DNA of 6,933 nucleotides, from the NCBI GenBank assembly GCA_937885165.1, contig CAKZZJ010000116.1, forward strand, positions 1-6,933, in the 5' to 3' direction. How positions within the stretch are numbered: position 1 is the first letter of the stretch; each line of letters opens with the position of its first letter. Below, one piece after another: positions 1 through 6,414 of the stretch. The notes under the pieces were generated by a model. The model was given only the letters and a program-made list of their open reading frames with translations, had not been told where the DNA came from and made no database searches. The DNA comes from an uncultured Caryophanales bacterium. Lineage in GTDB: Bacteria > Bacillota_I > Bacilli_A > Acholeplasmatales > Anaeroplasmataceae. Made by a program: the position numbers and the translations under genes.

Positions 1-1821
1 GCGTGGTGGATAGGGGATGGTTGTGCAGCCCATTTATCAATATGTCAGGGTAGAAACGAGTCAGAAAAATCACATAAATCAATTGGAACAGGTATGGTGG
101 TTATCTTTGCAATGTCTATTGTTCTTTTTGTTGTTGCATTAACATTAAAAGAACCAATTTTGAGACTTTTTGGAGCAAGCGATCAAACAATAGATATGTC
201 TAAAACATACCTAACAATTTTATGTTTCTTCTTTCCTCTTTATATGCTTCAAAATATGGCATCACCGGTTATAAGAAGTGATGGCTCACCTATTTATTCA
301 ATGATTTGTTTAGGTTCCGGTGCAATCGTAAATATCATATTAGACCCTATATTCATTTACGGGCTTAAATGGGGAATAAACGGGGCAGCATGGGCTACTG
401 CAATAGGGCAAGTTGTGTCTTTTGTTATAACTTTTGCCTATTTCTTTAGAAGCAAAACCTTTAAATTAAGTTTAAAATCATTTATTCCAAATTTTAAGAT
501 ATTTAAAGAAGCATTAATTTTGGGAATTAGTTCATTTATTACACAGATATCTATCGTAATAATTTCACTAGTATGTAATATTATGCTATATAAATATGGT
601 GTATTAAGTAAATATGGACCAGATATTCCTATTTCAATTATCTCTGTTGAAACTAAGGTTTTCACTGTATTAATTAATATAATCGTAGGTATTGTATTAG
701 GAGGACAACCAATATTTGGTTATAATATTGGGGCTAAAAAGTTTAATAGAGTTAAACAAACATATTTGTATATCTTATTAGCTACAATAATTATTTCATT
801 ATTATTTACATTAATAAATGAAATATTCCCAGATGCATTTATATTACCTTTTGGTGATGGTGGTGACAAAAGGGATTTATATATGGAATATGGTAGAAAA
901 ACTTTTAGGATATTCTTATCTCTTGTCACATTTACGTGCTTAATTAAATTTAGTTCTATATTTTTTCAAGCTGTAGGTAAACCTTTTTTCGCAATGATTT
1001 GTTCTTTAAGTAGAGATATTGTGTGCTTTATTCCAGCAGTAATAATACTTCCTTTAATTTTTGAAGCAAAAACAGAAGGAACAGGAATCATTGCCTTATT
1101 GTATGCAGCACCTATTGCTGATACTATTACGATTATTATTTCTGCTTCATTAACAATTTACTACTTTAAAAATATTTCAAAACTATATCCACGTGATGAA
1201 GATGAATTAGGTTTTGAAAATGAAACTAATGATATAAAAGAATCAAATTCAGGATTAATTATAACTATCGCTAGGGAACATGGCTCAATGGGAAAACAAA
1301 TAGGTAGACTTCTTGCAGAAAAATTAGGTATACCATTTTATTATAAAGAAGTTGTTGCCTTAGCCGCAAAAGAATCCGGTCTTGATTCAAATTATCTAAA
1401 TAATATTTCTGAAAATCAAGCAATTAATTCTAACTTATATTTAACTAAAAATTTAATACCAGAAGCTCTTAATGCTCAAAAAGAAATAATTAGAAAATTA
1501 GCAGCAAAGGGAAGTTGTGTGATTGTAGGTAGATGTGCTAATTATATTTTAAAAGATACACCTAATTTATTATCTATCTACATTTATGCAAATGAAGATT
1601 ATAAAATTAAAAATATAATGGAAGCATATAATGATGATGAAGCATCTGCCATAAAAAACATGAAGTCATCTGATTTATCAAGAAGTAATTATTATAAATT
1701 TATAACAGGAAAAGATTGGAAGAATTTTAATAATTATAAACTTTGTATTGACTCATCTATTGGCATAGACAAAACCGTAGAATTGTTATATATAATAATT
1801 AGTGAACTACTCGGTAATTGA
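1..1821 (+). CDS. MATE family efflux transporter fused to a C-terminal cytidylate-kinase-like domain (5' partial)
   Basis: The frame is open from base 1. The 31 codons before the first ATG at 94 already read like MATE sequence (AWWIGDGCAAHLS, then a CQGR motif), so the gene starts before the window and 94 is not its start; 606 codons are visible. Residues 1 to about 392 are multi-pass membrane MATE sequence: RSDGSP followed by NIILDPIFIYG in the first bundle, GGQPIFGYNIGAKK opening the second bundle, and FFQAVGKP later. After an acidic linker (about 393-417), residues 418-606 match the cytidylate-kinase-like family: ITIAREHGSMGKQIG as a degenerate P-loop, LGIPFYYKEV, GSCVIVGRCANYIL, and an FITGKDW...IDSS ending. 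MATE proteins exchange Na+ or H+ for drugs or metabolites across the cytoplasmic membrane; the substrate here is unknown. The kinase-like part should be cytoplasmic and may regulate transport or phosphorylate a nucleotide-like ligand, which is inference. Trp is always TGG, so the TGA at 1819 is read as stop. Confidence 0.9.
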   Translation, partial: AWWIGDGCAAHLSICQGRNESEKSHKSIGTGMVVIFAMSIVLFVVALTLKEPILRLFGASDQTIDMSKTYLTILCFFFPLYMLQNMASPVIRSDGSPIYSMICLGSGAIVNIILDPIFIYGLKWGINGAAWATAIGQVVSFVITFAYFFRSKTFKLSLKSFIPNFKIFKEALILGISSFITQISIVIISLVCNIMLYKYGVLSKYGPDIPISIISVETKVFTVLINIIVGIVLGGQPIFGYNIGAKKFNRVKQTYLYILLATIIISLLFTLINEIFPDAFILPFGDGGDKRDLYMEYGRKTFRIFLSLVTFTCLIKFSSIFFQAVGKPFFAMICSLSRDIVCFIPAVIILPLIFEAKTEGTGIIALLYAAPIADTITIIISASLTIYYFKNISKLYPRDEDELGFENETNDIKESNSGLIITIAREHGSMGKQIGRLLAEKLGIPFYYKEVVALAAKESGLDSNYLNNISENQAINSNLYLTKNLIPEALNAQKEIIRKLAAKGSCVIVGRCANYILKDTPNLLSIYIYANEDYKIKNIMEAYNDDEASAIKNMKSSDLSRSNYYKFITGKDWKNFNNYKLCIDSSIGIDKTVELLYIIISELLGN

Positions 1822-1831
1822 ATTACCAAGC
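1811..1831. repeat. Imperfect direct repeat, copy 1, at the right edge of the tnpB remnant
   Basis: Aligned without gaps to 2671-2691, 16 of 21 bases agree, including the core AATTGAAT. The two copies bracket the tnpB remnant, 860 bp apart. They could be element-end or target sequences, or a chance AT-rich match. Confidence 0.35.
1813..1827. other. Perfect palindrome spanning the MATE stop codon
   Basis: GGTAAT (1813-1818) and ATTACC (1822-1827) flank a TGA loop, which is the MATE stop codon. Two more pairs follow outside a mismatch (CT at 1810-1811, AG at 1829-1830). No T-run follows on the plus strand, so it is not a classical intrinsic terminator. It lies where the right end of the adjacent IS200/IS605 remnant should be; such ends carry TCAA-like cleavage sequences, and TTCAA is present here on the minus strand. 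Confidence 0.5.
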
Positions 1832-1902
1832 ATCGATTATGTGATGGTGAACCATCACTCCTCAGGGCCGTTCCAGCCCAATACTGCTACCTTTATAGGT
1901 TA
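1828..1902 (-). ncRNA. Candidate omegaRNA (reRNA) 3' scaffold / right end of an IS200/IS605 element
   Basis: Reading leftward from the tnpB stop, three compact hairpins follow. ACCT/AGGT encloses a 4-base loop (1889-1900). GGGC/GCCC encloses a 7-base loop (1865-1879). GTGATGG/CCATCAC is a perfect 7-bp stem with a 4-base loop (1841-1858). The tail is clearly richer in GC than the pseudogene. TnpB proteins of this group use an RNA made from the 3' end of tnpB and the right end of the element, with the guide taken from the flanking DNA just beyond. Here the guide would be minus-strand sequence from about 1830 downward, the end of the MATE gene. That this stretch is still transcribed is inference. 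Its 5' limit, which may lie inside tnpB, is not resolvable by eye. Confidence 0.45.
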
Positions 1903-2597
1903 CACAGATACATTTATAACTTTAGGATTTGATAATCCTTTTATTGGCATAGTTATCTCTATGCCTTTTTCTTTTCTATATATTCTCATAATATTATATG
2001 CACCTACTGAATCAGAATTATATATTGTATTATTCTCTTTATATAATCCTCTTTTAATTCTATTTGTTCTTTTATAATATTCTTTTGATACATCAGGCGA
2101 TAAAGGTGAACATCCAGATGAATATGACTCCTTTTGATAATTTAATGATATTCCTTTCATTTTTAATTTATATGATAATTTATCATAGAATTGCTTAAAT
2201 GGTAATGAATGAAGCTTTTGATTATTAATTGCTCCTATATCATTATCATCTCTTATTCCTTTTATATCACCTATTATTACAGTGTTAATTTCATTATCAA
2301 CACAATAATCTACTATTTTTTTAGTTGATGTATGTAATATATATTCTATTTTTCTTTTTTTTCATAATATTAAGTTTTTTTATTCTTTTAGTTGAAAGTT
2401 TTATTTTATCATCTGATATATTTTTAAATTTCTTTTTGTTCATACCAATTAGGCATAGATTCATAACCAAGTTTTTTATATTCATATCTTTAGTATAATC
2501 CAACATTAAATAATCTAGCACTAGAATATGTTAAATATCCTAATATTAAAGATTCATATTTATTTGGTTTATAATTAAAGCTATGAACCAATCTCAT
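1900..2597 (-). pseudogene. tnpB: IS200/IS605 family TnpB (OrfB), degraded
   Basis: The gene starts at the ATG at 2597 behind an AAAGGAG site. Codons 1-35 read as a TnpB N-terminus (MRLVHSFNYKPNKYE, then LTYSSARLFNVGLY). A TAA follows at 2492-2490, then YEYKKLGYESMPNWYEQKE in the same frame. The next recognisable TnpB segment, LSTKRIKKLNIMKK, is in another frame, so the middle, including the DLG-type RuvC-I motif, is missing. A run of eight A (2355-2362) then shifts the frame; beyond it come KKIVDYCVDNEINTVIIGD, NNQKLHSLPF, KESYSS (RuvC-II Glu), IKRGLY and NSDSVGAYNI (RuvC-III Asp), ending at TAA 1900. About 230 codons survive, against roughly 370-400 in the family. There is no CxxC zinc ribbon before IKRGLY. 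TnpB is an RNA-guided nuclease; with RuvC-I lost, this copy cannot be one. Confidence 0.85.
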
Positions 2598-2670
2598 ATT
2601 TTTCTCCTTTCTCTTGGTTTTGAATGTATTATCAATGAAAAATTTGCCCTTTTTATCAAAAGCTATCATA

Positions 2671-2691
2671 TCGAGAATTGAATAACCGAGG
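2671..2691. repeat. Imperfect direct repeat, copy 2, at the left edge of the tnpB remnant
   Basis: This is the partner of 1811-1831 (16 of 21 bases identical by eye). It overlaps the inverted repeat at 2672-2698 and lies between the end of ATPase similarity and the tnpB start. Confidence 0.35.
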
Positions 2692-2698
2692 ATTCTCG
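2672..2698. repeat. Inverted repeat, possible left-end hairpin of the IS remnant
   Basis: CGAGAAT (2672-2678) pairs perfectly with ATTCTCG (2692-2698) across a 13-base loop. IS200/IS605 left ends carry subterminal hairpins recognised as single-stranded DNA by TnpA, and the position about 75-100 bp upstream of tnpB fits. No T-run follows on either strand, which argues against a terminator. Confidence 0.4.
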
Positions 2699-2707
2699 CT
2701 TTATTAT

Positions 2708-3289
2708 CCTAAAATATTTTAGCATTGTTTCATGAACTGAAACACTAATTTTTTCTCTTTTATTGAAGCACTCTTTAAGATATTCTATGTCATTTTTTGC
2801 CATTCCTTTCGCCCATAAAAATTCCTCAAAATCCATTGGTTTCATATAAACCACGTGCTCATAACCTGTGGCTACACCACCGCGATATTTTCTATTATAT
2901 CCTTTTAATCCTAAAAGTGAACCCGAAGCCATTACATCAAATCTGCCATCTTCCATAAAAGATTTAATTGATGAACGAGCACCTGAACATTCTTGAATTT
3001 CGTCAAATATTAAAACAGTCTTATTTGGGACAAACTTAGATTCTATTTTCATAAATGATAAATTTCTTATTATATTATCAACGTTCAAATTGTATTCAAT
3101 AGCTTTTTTTATTTCAGTTTCTATTTTAAAATTAATATAAACAACATTATCATAATTTTCATTCGCAAATTTTCTTAATGAAAAAGTCTTTCCAACTTGT
3201 CTCAAACCTTTTAACAAAAGTGCTTTTTTCTTTTGATTTAGTGATTCCTTTCAAATTCTTAGTTCTTCATCAATTTTTCTTTCAAACAT
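2708..3289 (-). pseudogene. AAA-type ATPase of the DUF4143-associated family, N-terminal half only, with a nonsense codon
   Basis: The natural start is the ATG at 3289 (MFERKIDEELRI). Codon 13 is TGA (3253-3251), exactly where the family has Trp before the P-loop; the frame continues as KESLNQKKKALLLKGLRQVGKT. Visible features are Walker A GLRQVGKT (codons 28-35), Walker B TVLIFDEIQE (about 91-100), a sensor-like VMASGSLLG (about 119-127) and FEEFLWAKG (about 154-162). Similarity ends at KYFR (about codon 194, base 2708), just before the expected GGMP motif. The C-terminal DUF4143 half is absent, and proteins of this family are roughly 400-450 residues. After 2708 the same frame runs only into unrelated codons, to TGA-TAG at 2668. 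The biological role of the family is poorly known; it is often accessory and horizontally mobile. Translation could restart at the TTG at 3217, but the product would still lack half the protein. Confidence 0.85.
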
Positions 3290-3313
3290 TATTCTCACTG
3301 TCCTTTTTTTCTT

Positions 3314-3319
3314 ATTATA
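3314..3319 (-). promoter_or_regulatory. Candidate -10 box of the ATPase pseudogene
   Basis: The minus strand reads TATAAT about 25 bases upstream of the ATG at 3289, followed by an AAAGGA-like site. No good -35 lies 17 bases upstream (TTTCAA or TTTTCA only), so this may be a weak or activator-dependent promoter. Confidence 0.4.
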
Positions 3320-3322
3320 GAC

Positions 3323-3362
3323 TTTTTCAAGCGAGTTTGAAAATATTTTGTATTTTTTCAAG
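3323..3362. repeat. Cluster of TTTTCAA / TTGAAAA repeats upstream of the ATPase
   Basis: TTTTCAA occurs at 3324-3330 and 3355-3361, with its complement TTGAAAA at 3337-3343 between them, giving two overlapping inverted repeats. The longer form TTTTTCAAG is a perfect direct repeat at 3323-3331 and 3354-3362, with 31 bp between starts, close to three helical turns. The cluster sits over the presumed -35 region of the ATPase promoter, so an operator is possible. AT-rich chance cannot be ruled out. Confidence 0.35.
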
Positions 3363-3409
3363 ACTTAAAAATTTTTTTATTATACTTTTGACATTGGTGA
3401 TAATAAAAT

Positions 3410-5761
3410 TTATTTTAATCTTTTTTCTTTCTTTAATAAATAATATATCCCACTAAAAATACGATAATTAATTATTAATAATATTCCATATGCCATATTA
3501 TATTTTAATAATCCATTAGAAGAAGCATATAAGCTTCTTAATGAATTCTCATCAATCATCTTGTAAATAAATAAAGCACTCTTTTTCTTTTTTGTTCTCA
3601 ATTTATAATCTTTTATTTTTAAACTCTTTTTATATGATTTATAAAATACATGCTTGATTATTTTTTTAAATATGATACCAAATAAAGTTTTGTAATCCCT
3701 TATCATAGTATTCATATCATATGGGAATTTTGCTTTATAAAGGTAATTATTATTTGTTAATTTTAAGAAATCTTCATCATTAATTTTATTAAGATCATCT
3801 ATATCTTTATAAAATAATGTATGCTTGTCTGAAACTGGTATTTTTCCATCTATTTTTATAGATATATTTTTATCTTCAATATAAAAATCATATATACCAT
3901 CTTCTATAATCCATTTATTATCATTATAAATCATCATATAAGATAAAGGTATTTTAATATCTATATTTTTAGTTTCATATTCCATTAGATTTATTTTTTC
4001 AAAGCCTTTTAATTCTTTTTTAGCTCTTATGGTTAAAGAATCATTTAATGAAGAAAAAACTAAAACAGAATGTAATTGTTTGATATTTGATTCATTTATT
4101 ACATCTAAATTAATTATGATATTATCATTATCTTTTTTTATTTTGATATTATCATATCTGATTTTGGCATAATTTAAGCCATAACCAAATGGAAATACTA
4201 CTTTTTTATTAAATGTATCATAATATCTATATCCGATATATATTGATTCTTTATATAATGTATTTGGTTTATTTATTTCATTATCAAATATTATATCTTT
4301 ATTATTTATCCAGGTTTCAGTAAGTCTTCCTGATGGAGATATTTTTCCGAACAATATATCTTTTAAAGCTTTTCCTATAGCTTCTCCTAAAAGCCCTACA
4401 TATAATAATGATTCAATATTATTAATAAATGGTAATTCTATAACATTACCACCAAATAATATTACATTAATTTTGATGTCAAGTTTTAGAAGTTTTTCTA
4501 TTAATAAAAGCTGATTATTTGGGAGTGATAAATTATTTCTATCGTATCCTTCTGATTCTATATAATCATTTAGTCCTATAAATAATAATACTTTATCATA
4601 ATTATTTGCTTTAGATATGGCATCATCAATTAATTTATCATCAATTTTATTATCTTCTAGATCATAACCTTTAACAAATTCATAATTTATATCTTTAAAA
4701 GATGAAATAAAATCAATTAAGTTTTTAGGATTAACTAAAGAACTTCCTGATGCCTGATAGCGCGGATGAATAAATAAATCACCTATGATGAGTAATTTAT
4801 CTTTTTTATTTAATGGCAATATATCATTATTATTTTTAAGTAATGTGATAGATTCAATTGCACATTTGTAGGCGATATTATGGCTTATATTAAAATCATA
4901 ATCTATTTTTTCACTCTTTTTTATTGATAATATTCTTTTAACCGATGAATCAATATTTTTTATTAAATCGGGATTTGATTTTAATTCTTTTTTTACGAGA
5001 TTAAATGAATGAATGTTCGCTCCAGGCATTTCAATATCAAGTGATGCATTAAGTGCCTTCGCTCTATCATTTATGCCACCCCAGTCAGTCATTATTATTC
5101 CGTCATAATTCCACTCATTTCTTAAGATATTAAGAAGATATTTATTTTCTGATGCGAAATAACCATTGATCATATTATATGAAGTCATTAAGGCTTTAGG
5201 CTTTCCTATATCTAGTGCGATTTTAAAATTTCTTAAATATATTTCTCTTAAGGCTTTTTCATCTATGATAGAATTACCTACAAATCTATATGTTTCATTA
5301 TTATTACATATAAAATGTTTGATAGTAGAAGAAGTATTTTCTTCAATTCCTTTAATCATATATCCTGATAATTCACCAGATAATATAGGGTCTTCAGAAA
5401 AATATTCAAAATTTCTTCCGCATCTTGGATTTTTCTTTATATTGATAGCTGGTGCTAATAAAAAATCAACACCAAAATATTTAGCTTCACATCCTAAAGC
5501 CACACCTGCTTCATATACCAGATTTTTGTTAAATGTCATTGCCATATTAAGTGATGCTGGAAAACATGTTGCAGGATATGAATTATCGATTCCAGTCATA
5601 GAATTACCAAATTCATTTTCTACTCTTAGTCCACATGAACCATCAGCCATAAATAAATATGGTATATCTAATCTTTTAACTTCATAAGTTTTTTTATTAT
5701 CCATACCATATAAAAAGCTTATTTTTTCATCAATTGAGAGTTCATTTAATAAATCTTTCAT
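3410..5761 (-). CDS. Glycoside hydrolase family 3 protein (beta-glucosidase-like)
   Basis: This is an intact 783-residue enzyme with no signal peptide, so it probably hydrolyses imported oligosaccharides or glycosides in the cytoplasm. The N-terminal barrel (about 1-285) shows DGSCGLR, RCGRNFEYFSEDP, IKHFICNNNE and GIIMTDWGG, whose Asp226 is the expected nucleophile. The second domain (about 300-480) contains YIESEGYDR, whose Glu404 matches the SEGYDR/GEGYDR acid-base position of clan relatives, followed by SGRLTETW. VFPFGYGLNY leads into a fibronectin-III-like domain (about 530-645). The last 100 residues form a basic linker and the ENSLRSLY...ISGIYYLL-type tail seen in many Bacillota GH3 proteins. 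An upstream in-frame ATG at 5773 lacks a ribosome binding site, and its own bases form part of the GAGGA site serving the ATG at 5761, so I choose 5761. Substrate specificity cannot be read from sequence. No strong terminator is seen after the TAA. Confidence 0.93.
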   Translation of the reverse strand: MKDLLNELSIDEKISFLYGMDNKKTYEVKRLDIPYLFMADGSCGLRVENEFGNSMTGIDNSYPATCFPASLNMAMTFNKNLVYEAGVALGCEAKYFGVDFLLAPAINIKKNPRCGRNFEYFSEDPILSGELSGYMIKGIEENTSSTIKHFICNNNETYRFVGNSIIDEKALREIYLRNFKIALDIGKPKALMTSYNMINGYFASENKYLLNILRNEWNYDGIIMTDWGGINDRAKALNASLDIEMPGANIHSFNLVKKELKSNPDLIKNIDSSVKRILSIKKSEKIDYDFNISHNIAYKCAIESITLLKNNNDILPLNKKDKLLIIGDLFIHPRYQASGSSLVNPKNLIDFISSFKDINYEFVKGYDLEDNKIDDKLIDDAISKANNYDKVLLFIGLNDYIESEGYDRNNLSLPNNQLLLIEKLLKLDIKINVILFGGNVIELPFINNIESLLYVGLLGEAIGKALKDILFGKISPSGRLTETWINNKDIIFDNEINKPNTLYKESIYIGYRYYDTFNKKVVFPFGYGLNYAKIRYDNIKIKKDNDNIIINLDVINESNIKQLHSVLVFSSLNDSLTIRAKKELKGFEKINLMEYETKNIDIKIPLSYMMIYNDNKWIIEDGIYDFYIEDKNISIKIDGKIPVSDKHTLFYKDIDDLNKINDEDFLKLTNNNYLYKAKFPYDMNTMIRDYKTLFGIIFKKIIKHVFYKSYKKSLKIKDYKLRTKKKKSALFIYKMIDENSLRSLYASSNGLLKYNMAYGILLIINYRIFSGIYYLLKKEKRLK

Positions 5762-5766
5762 ATATA

Positions 5767-5771
5767 TCCTC
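5767..5771 (-). promoter_or_regulatory. Shine-Dalgarno site that fixes the GH3 start
   Basis: GAGGA lies five bases before the ATG at 5761. The alternative ATG at 5773 has only AT-rich sequence before it. The site overlaps that upstream ATG. Confidence 0.75.
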
Positions 5772-5809
5772 ATAAATATAATTTATTTTACAGAACACTT
5801 TTTAAATCC

Positions 5810-6292
5810 ATGAATGAATATAAATTTTTACTTACTACTTTTAGTATTTTATTTACAGGATTTTGTCTTTTAAATATGTGTGTATTTTATCATTCAGGAC
5901 CTTATTATATTGGATTTAGAGGAACTTTTGCAACTGCATTTGCTGCTACTTTAGGTGATATACTCATTAATATATGGTATAGCACTTTTATAGATAATCC
6001 ACTTCTTACTTTATTTTTAGGATTTATTATGTTTGTTGTATTTTTGGGTAATCATTTTAGAGTTATGTTTAATGTTACACAAGAAATGTTTCAAATTGCT
6101 AATTTAGAAACTAAAAAAAGTTGGTTAGATAAAAGTTTTGATTTTAAAGATTATTTAAATCAACAATATAATATTAATGAAGTTGAAGAAAAAGAAGGAA
6201 GTACTTCTAGTGGTGATAAAAATAAAAAAGATTTTGTATTTGATGATGCTTGGATGAGGGTTGTTCTAAATTTAGATGATATGAATAAATAA
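5810..6292 (+). CDS. Small membrane protein of unknown function
   Basis: This 160-codon frame diverges from the GH3 gene, with 48 bp between the two starts. Three hydrophobic spans are visible: about residues 6-26 (FLLTTFSILFTGFCLLNMC), 39-57 (around FATAFAATLGDILINIW) and 65-84 (LLTLFLGFIMFVVFLG). A charged C-terminal tail of about 75 residues follows, with an acidic EVEEKEG stretch and a DFVFDDAWMRVVLNLDD ending. I do not recognise the family. Base and codon use match the AT-rich host genes, and the hydrophobic pattern supports a real protein. Oddities: no Shine-Dalgarno precedes the ATG at 5810, and the frame is open upstream to 5753 without another start codon, so the gene may be a 5'-truncated remnant of a longer one. 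Its TAA lies four bases before the GC-rich hairpin where composition changes. Confidence 0.65.
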   Translation: MNEYKFLLTTFSILFTGFCLLNMCVFYHSGPYYIGFRGTFATAFAATLGDILINIWYSTFIDNPLLTLFLGFIMFVVFLGNHFRVMFNVTQEMFQIANLETKKSWLDKSFDFKDYLNQQYNINEVEEKEGSTSSGDKNKKDFVFDDAWMRVVLNLDDMNK

Positions 6293-6296
6293 AAAT

Positions 6297-6326
6297 GCCG
6301 TCCCAGTGTTGGCGCACCGGAACGGC
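6297..6326. terminator. GC-rich imperfect hairpin at the edge of the integrase region
   Basis: GCCGTCCCAGTG (6297-6308) pairs with CACCGGAACGGC (6315-6326), ten of twelve pairs, across a 6-base loop. Read leftward, the stem is followed by ATTTTTATTT, as in an intrinsic terminator for minus-strand transcripts. Read rightward no T-run follows. It could insulate the element from the host or stop transcription at the element end. A recombination or DNA-structure role is an alternative. Confidence 0.5.
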
Positions 6327-6361
6327 AGAAGATCGTAGAAAGACCCTAACCAAAAAATCCT

Positions 6362-6392
6362 TCCACGCTACACAGTATAATCGTTGCGTGGA
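6362..6392 (+). promoter_or_regulatory. Inverted repeat around a -10 box upstream of the integrase
   Basis: TCCACGC (6362-6368) and GCGTGGA (6386-6392) are perfect inverted copies with a 17-base gap that contains TATAAT (6376-6381). A third CCACGC lies at 6418-6423, just inside the coding start. No good -35 is seen at the usual distance. The layout suits a repressor or integrase-binding site over the int promoter, which is inference. Confidence 0.5.
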
Positions 6393-6414
6393 TGAAAAGC
6401 AAGGAGGAAATTTC

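Larger units (their letters stand above)
1819..2707 (-). mobile_element. Decayed IS200/IS605-type (tnpB-only) element
   Basis: The stretch contains a tnpB pseudogene, a hairpin-rich right end (1828-1900), and an inverted repeat at the left side (2672-2698) that may be the left-end hairpin. No tnpA Y1 transposase is present. The boundaries are approximate. On the left-end side the ATPase similarity breaks at about 2708; on the right-end side the MATE gene stops at 1821. Elements of this family make no target duplication, so flanks cannot be used to prove the ends. The remnant is short for a tnpB element because the gene is internally deleted. Confidence 0.55.
2598..2708 (-). other. 37-codon open frame running into the tnpB start, unrecognised
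   Basis: Between a TAG at 2711-2709 and the tnpB ATG the frame is open, and it is in phase with tnpB. It reads ARILGYSILDMIAFDKKG, then KFFIDNTFKTKRKEK, which has protein-like composition, unlike the broken frames around it. It begins exactly where ATPase similarity ends. It may be a fragment of another gene brought in at the junction or an accident of the element's left end. I do not recognise it, and tnpB has its own ribosome binding site, so fusion is unlikely. Confidence 0.25.

Noticed and set aside
94..96. ATG at 94 as the start of the MATE gene
   Set aside because: The 31 codons before it are open from base 1 and carry conserved MATE sequence, so the gene is 5' partial.
438..929. Minus-strand open frames inside the MATE gene
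   Set aside because: They are antisense shadows of well-conserved membrane segments.
1841..1858. GTGATGG/CCATCAC hairpin as the MATE terminator
   Set aside because: No T-run follows on the plus strand, and it groups with two other hairpins past the tnpB stop, which fits an omegaRNA tail better.
1802..2077. Plus-strand open frame of 91 codons
   Set aside because: It is the antisense of the tnpB pseudogene and right end, with no family resemblance.
3404..3417. Palindrome TAAAATTTATTTTA at the GH3 stop as a terminator
   Set aside because: The stem is all A-T with a 2-base loop; such palindromes are expected by chance in this DNA.
5166..5687. Plus-strand open frame of 173 codons
   Set aside because: It lies wholly antisense within the conserved GH3 catalytic domain.
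5771..5773. ATG at 5773 as the GH3 start
   Set aside because: It has no ribosome binding site, and its bases overlap the GAGGA site that serves the ATG at 5761.
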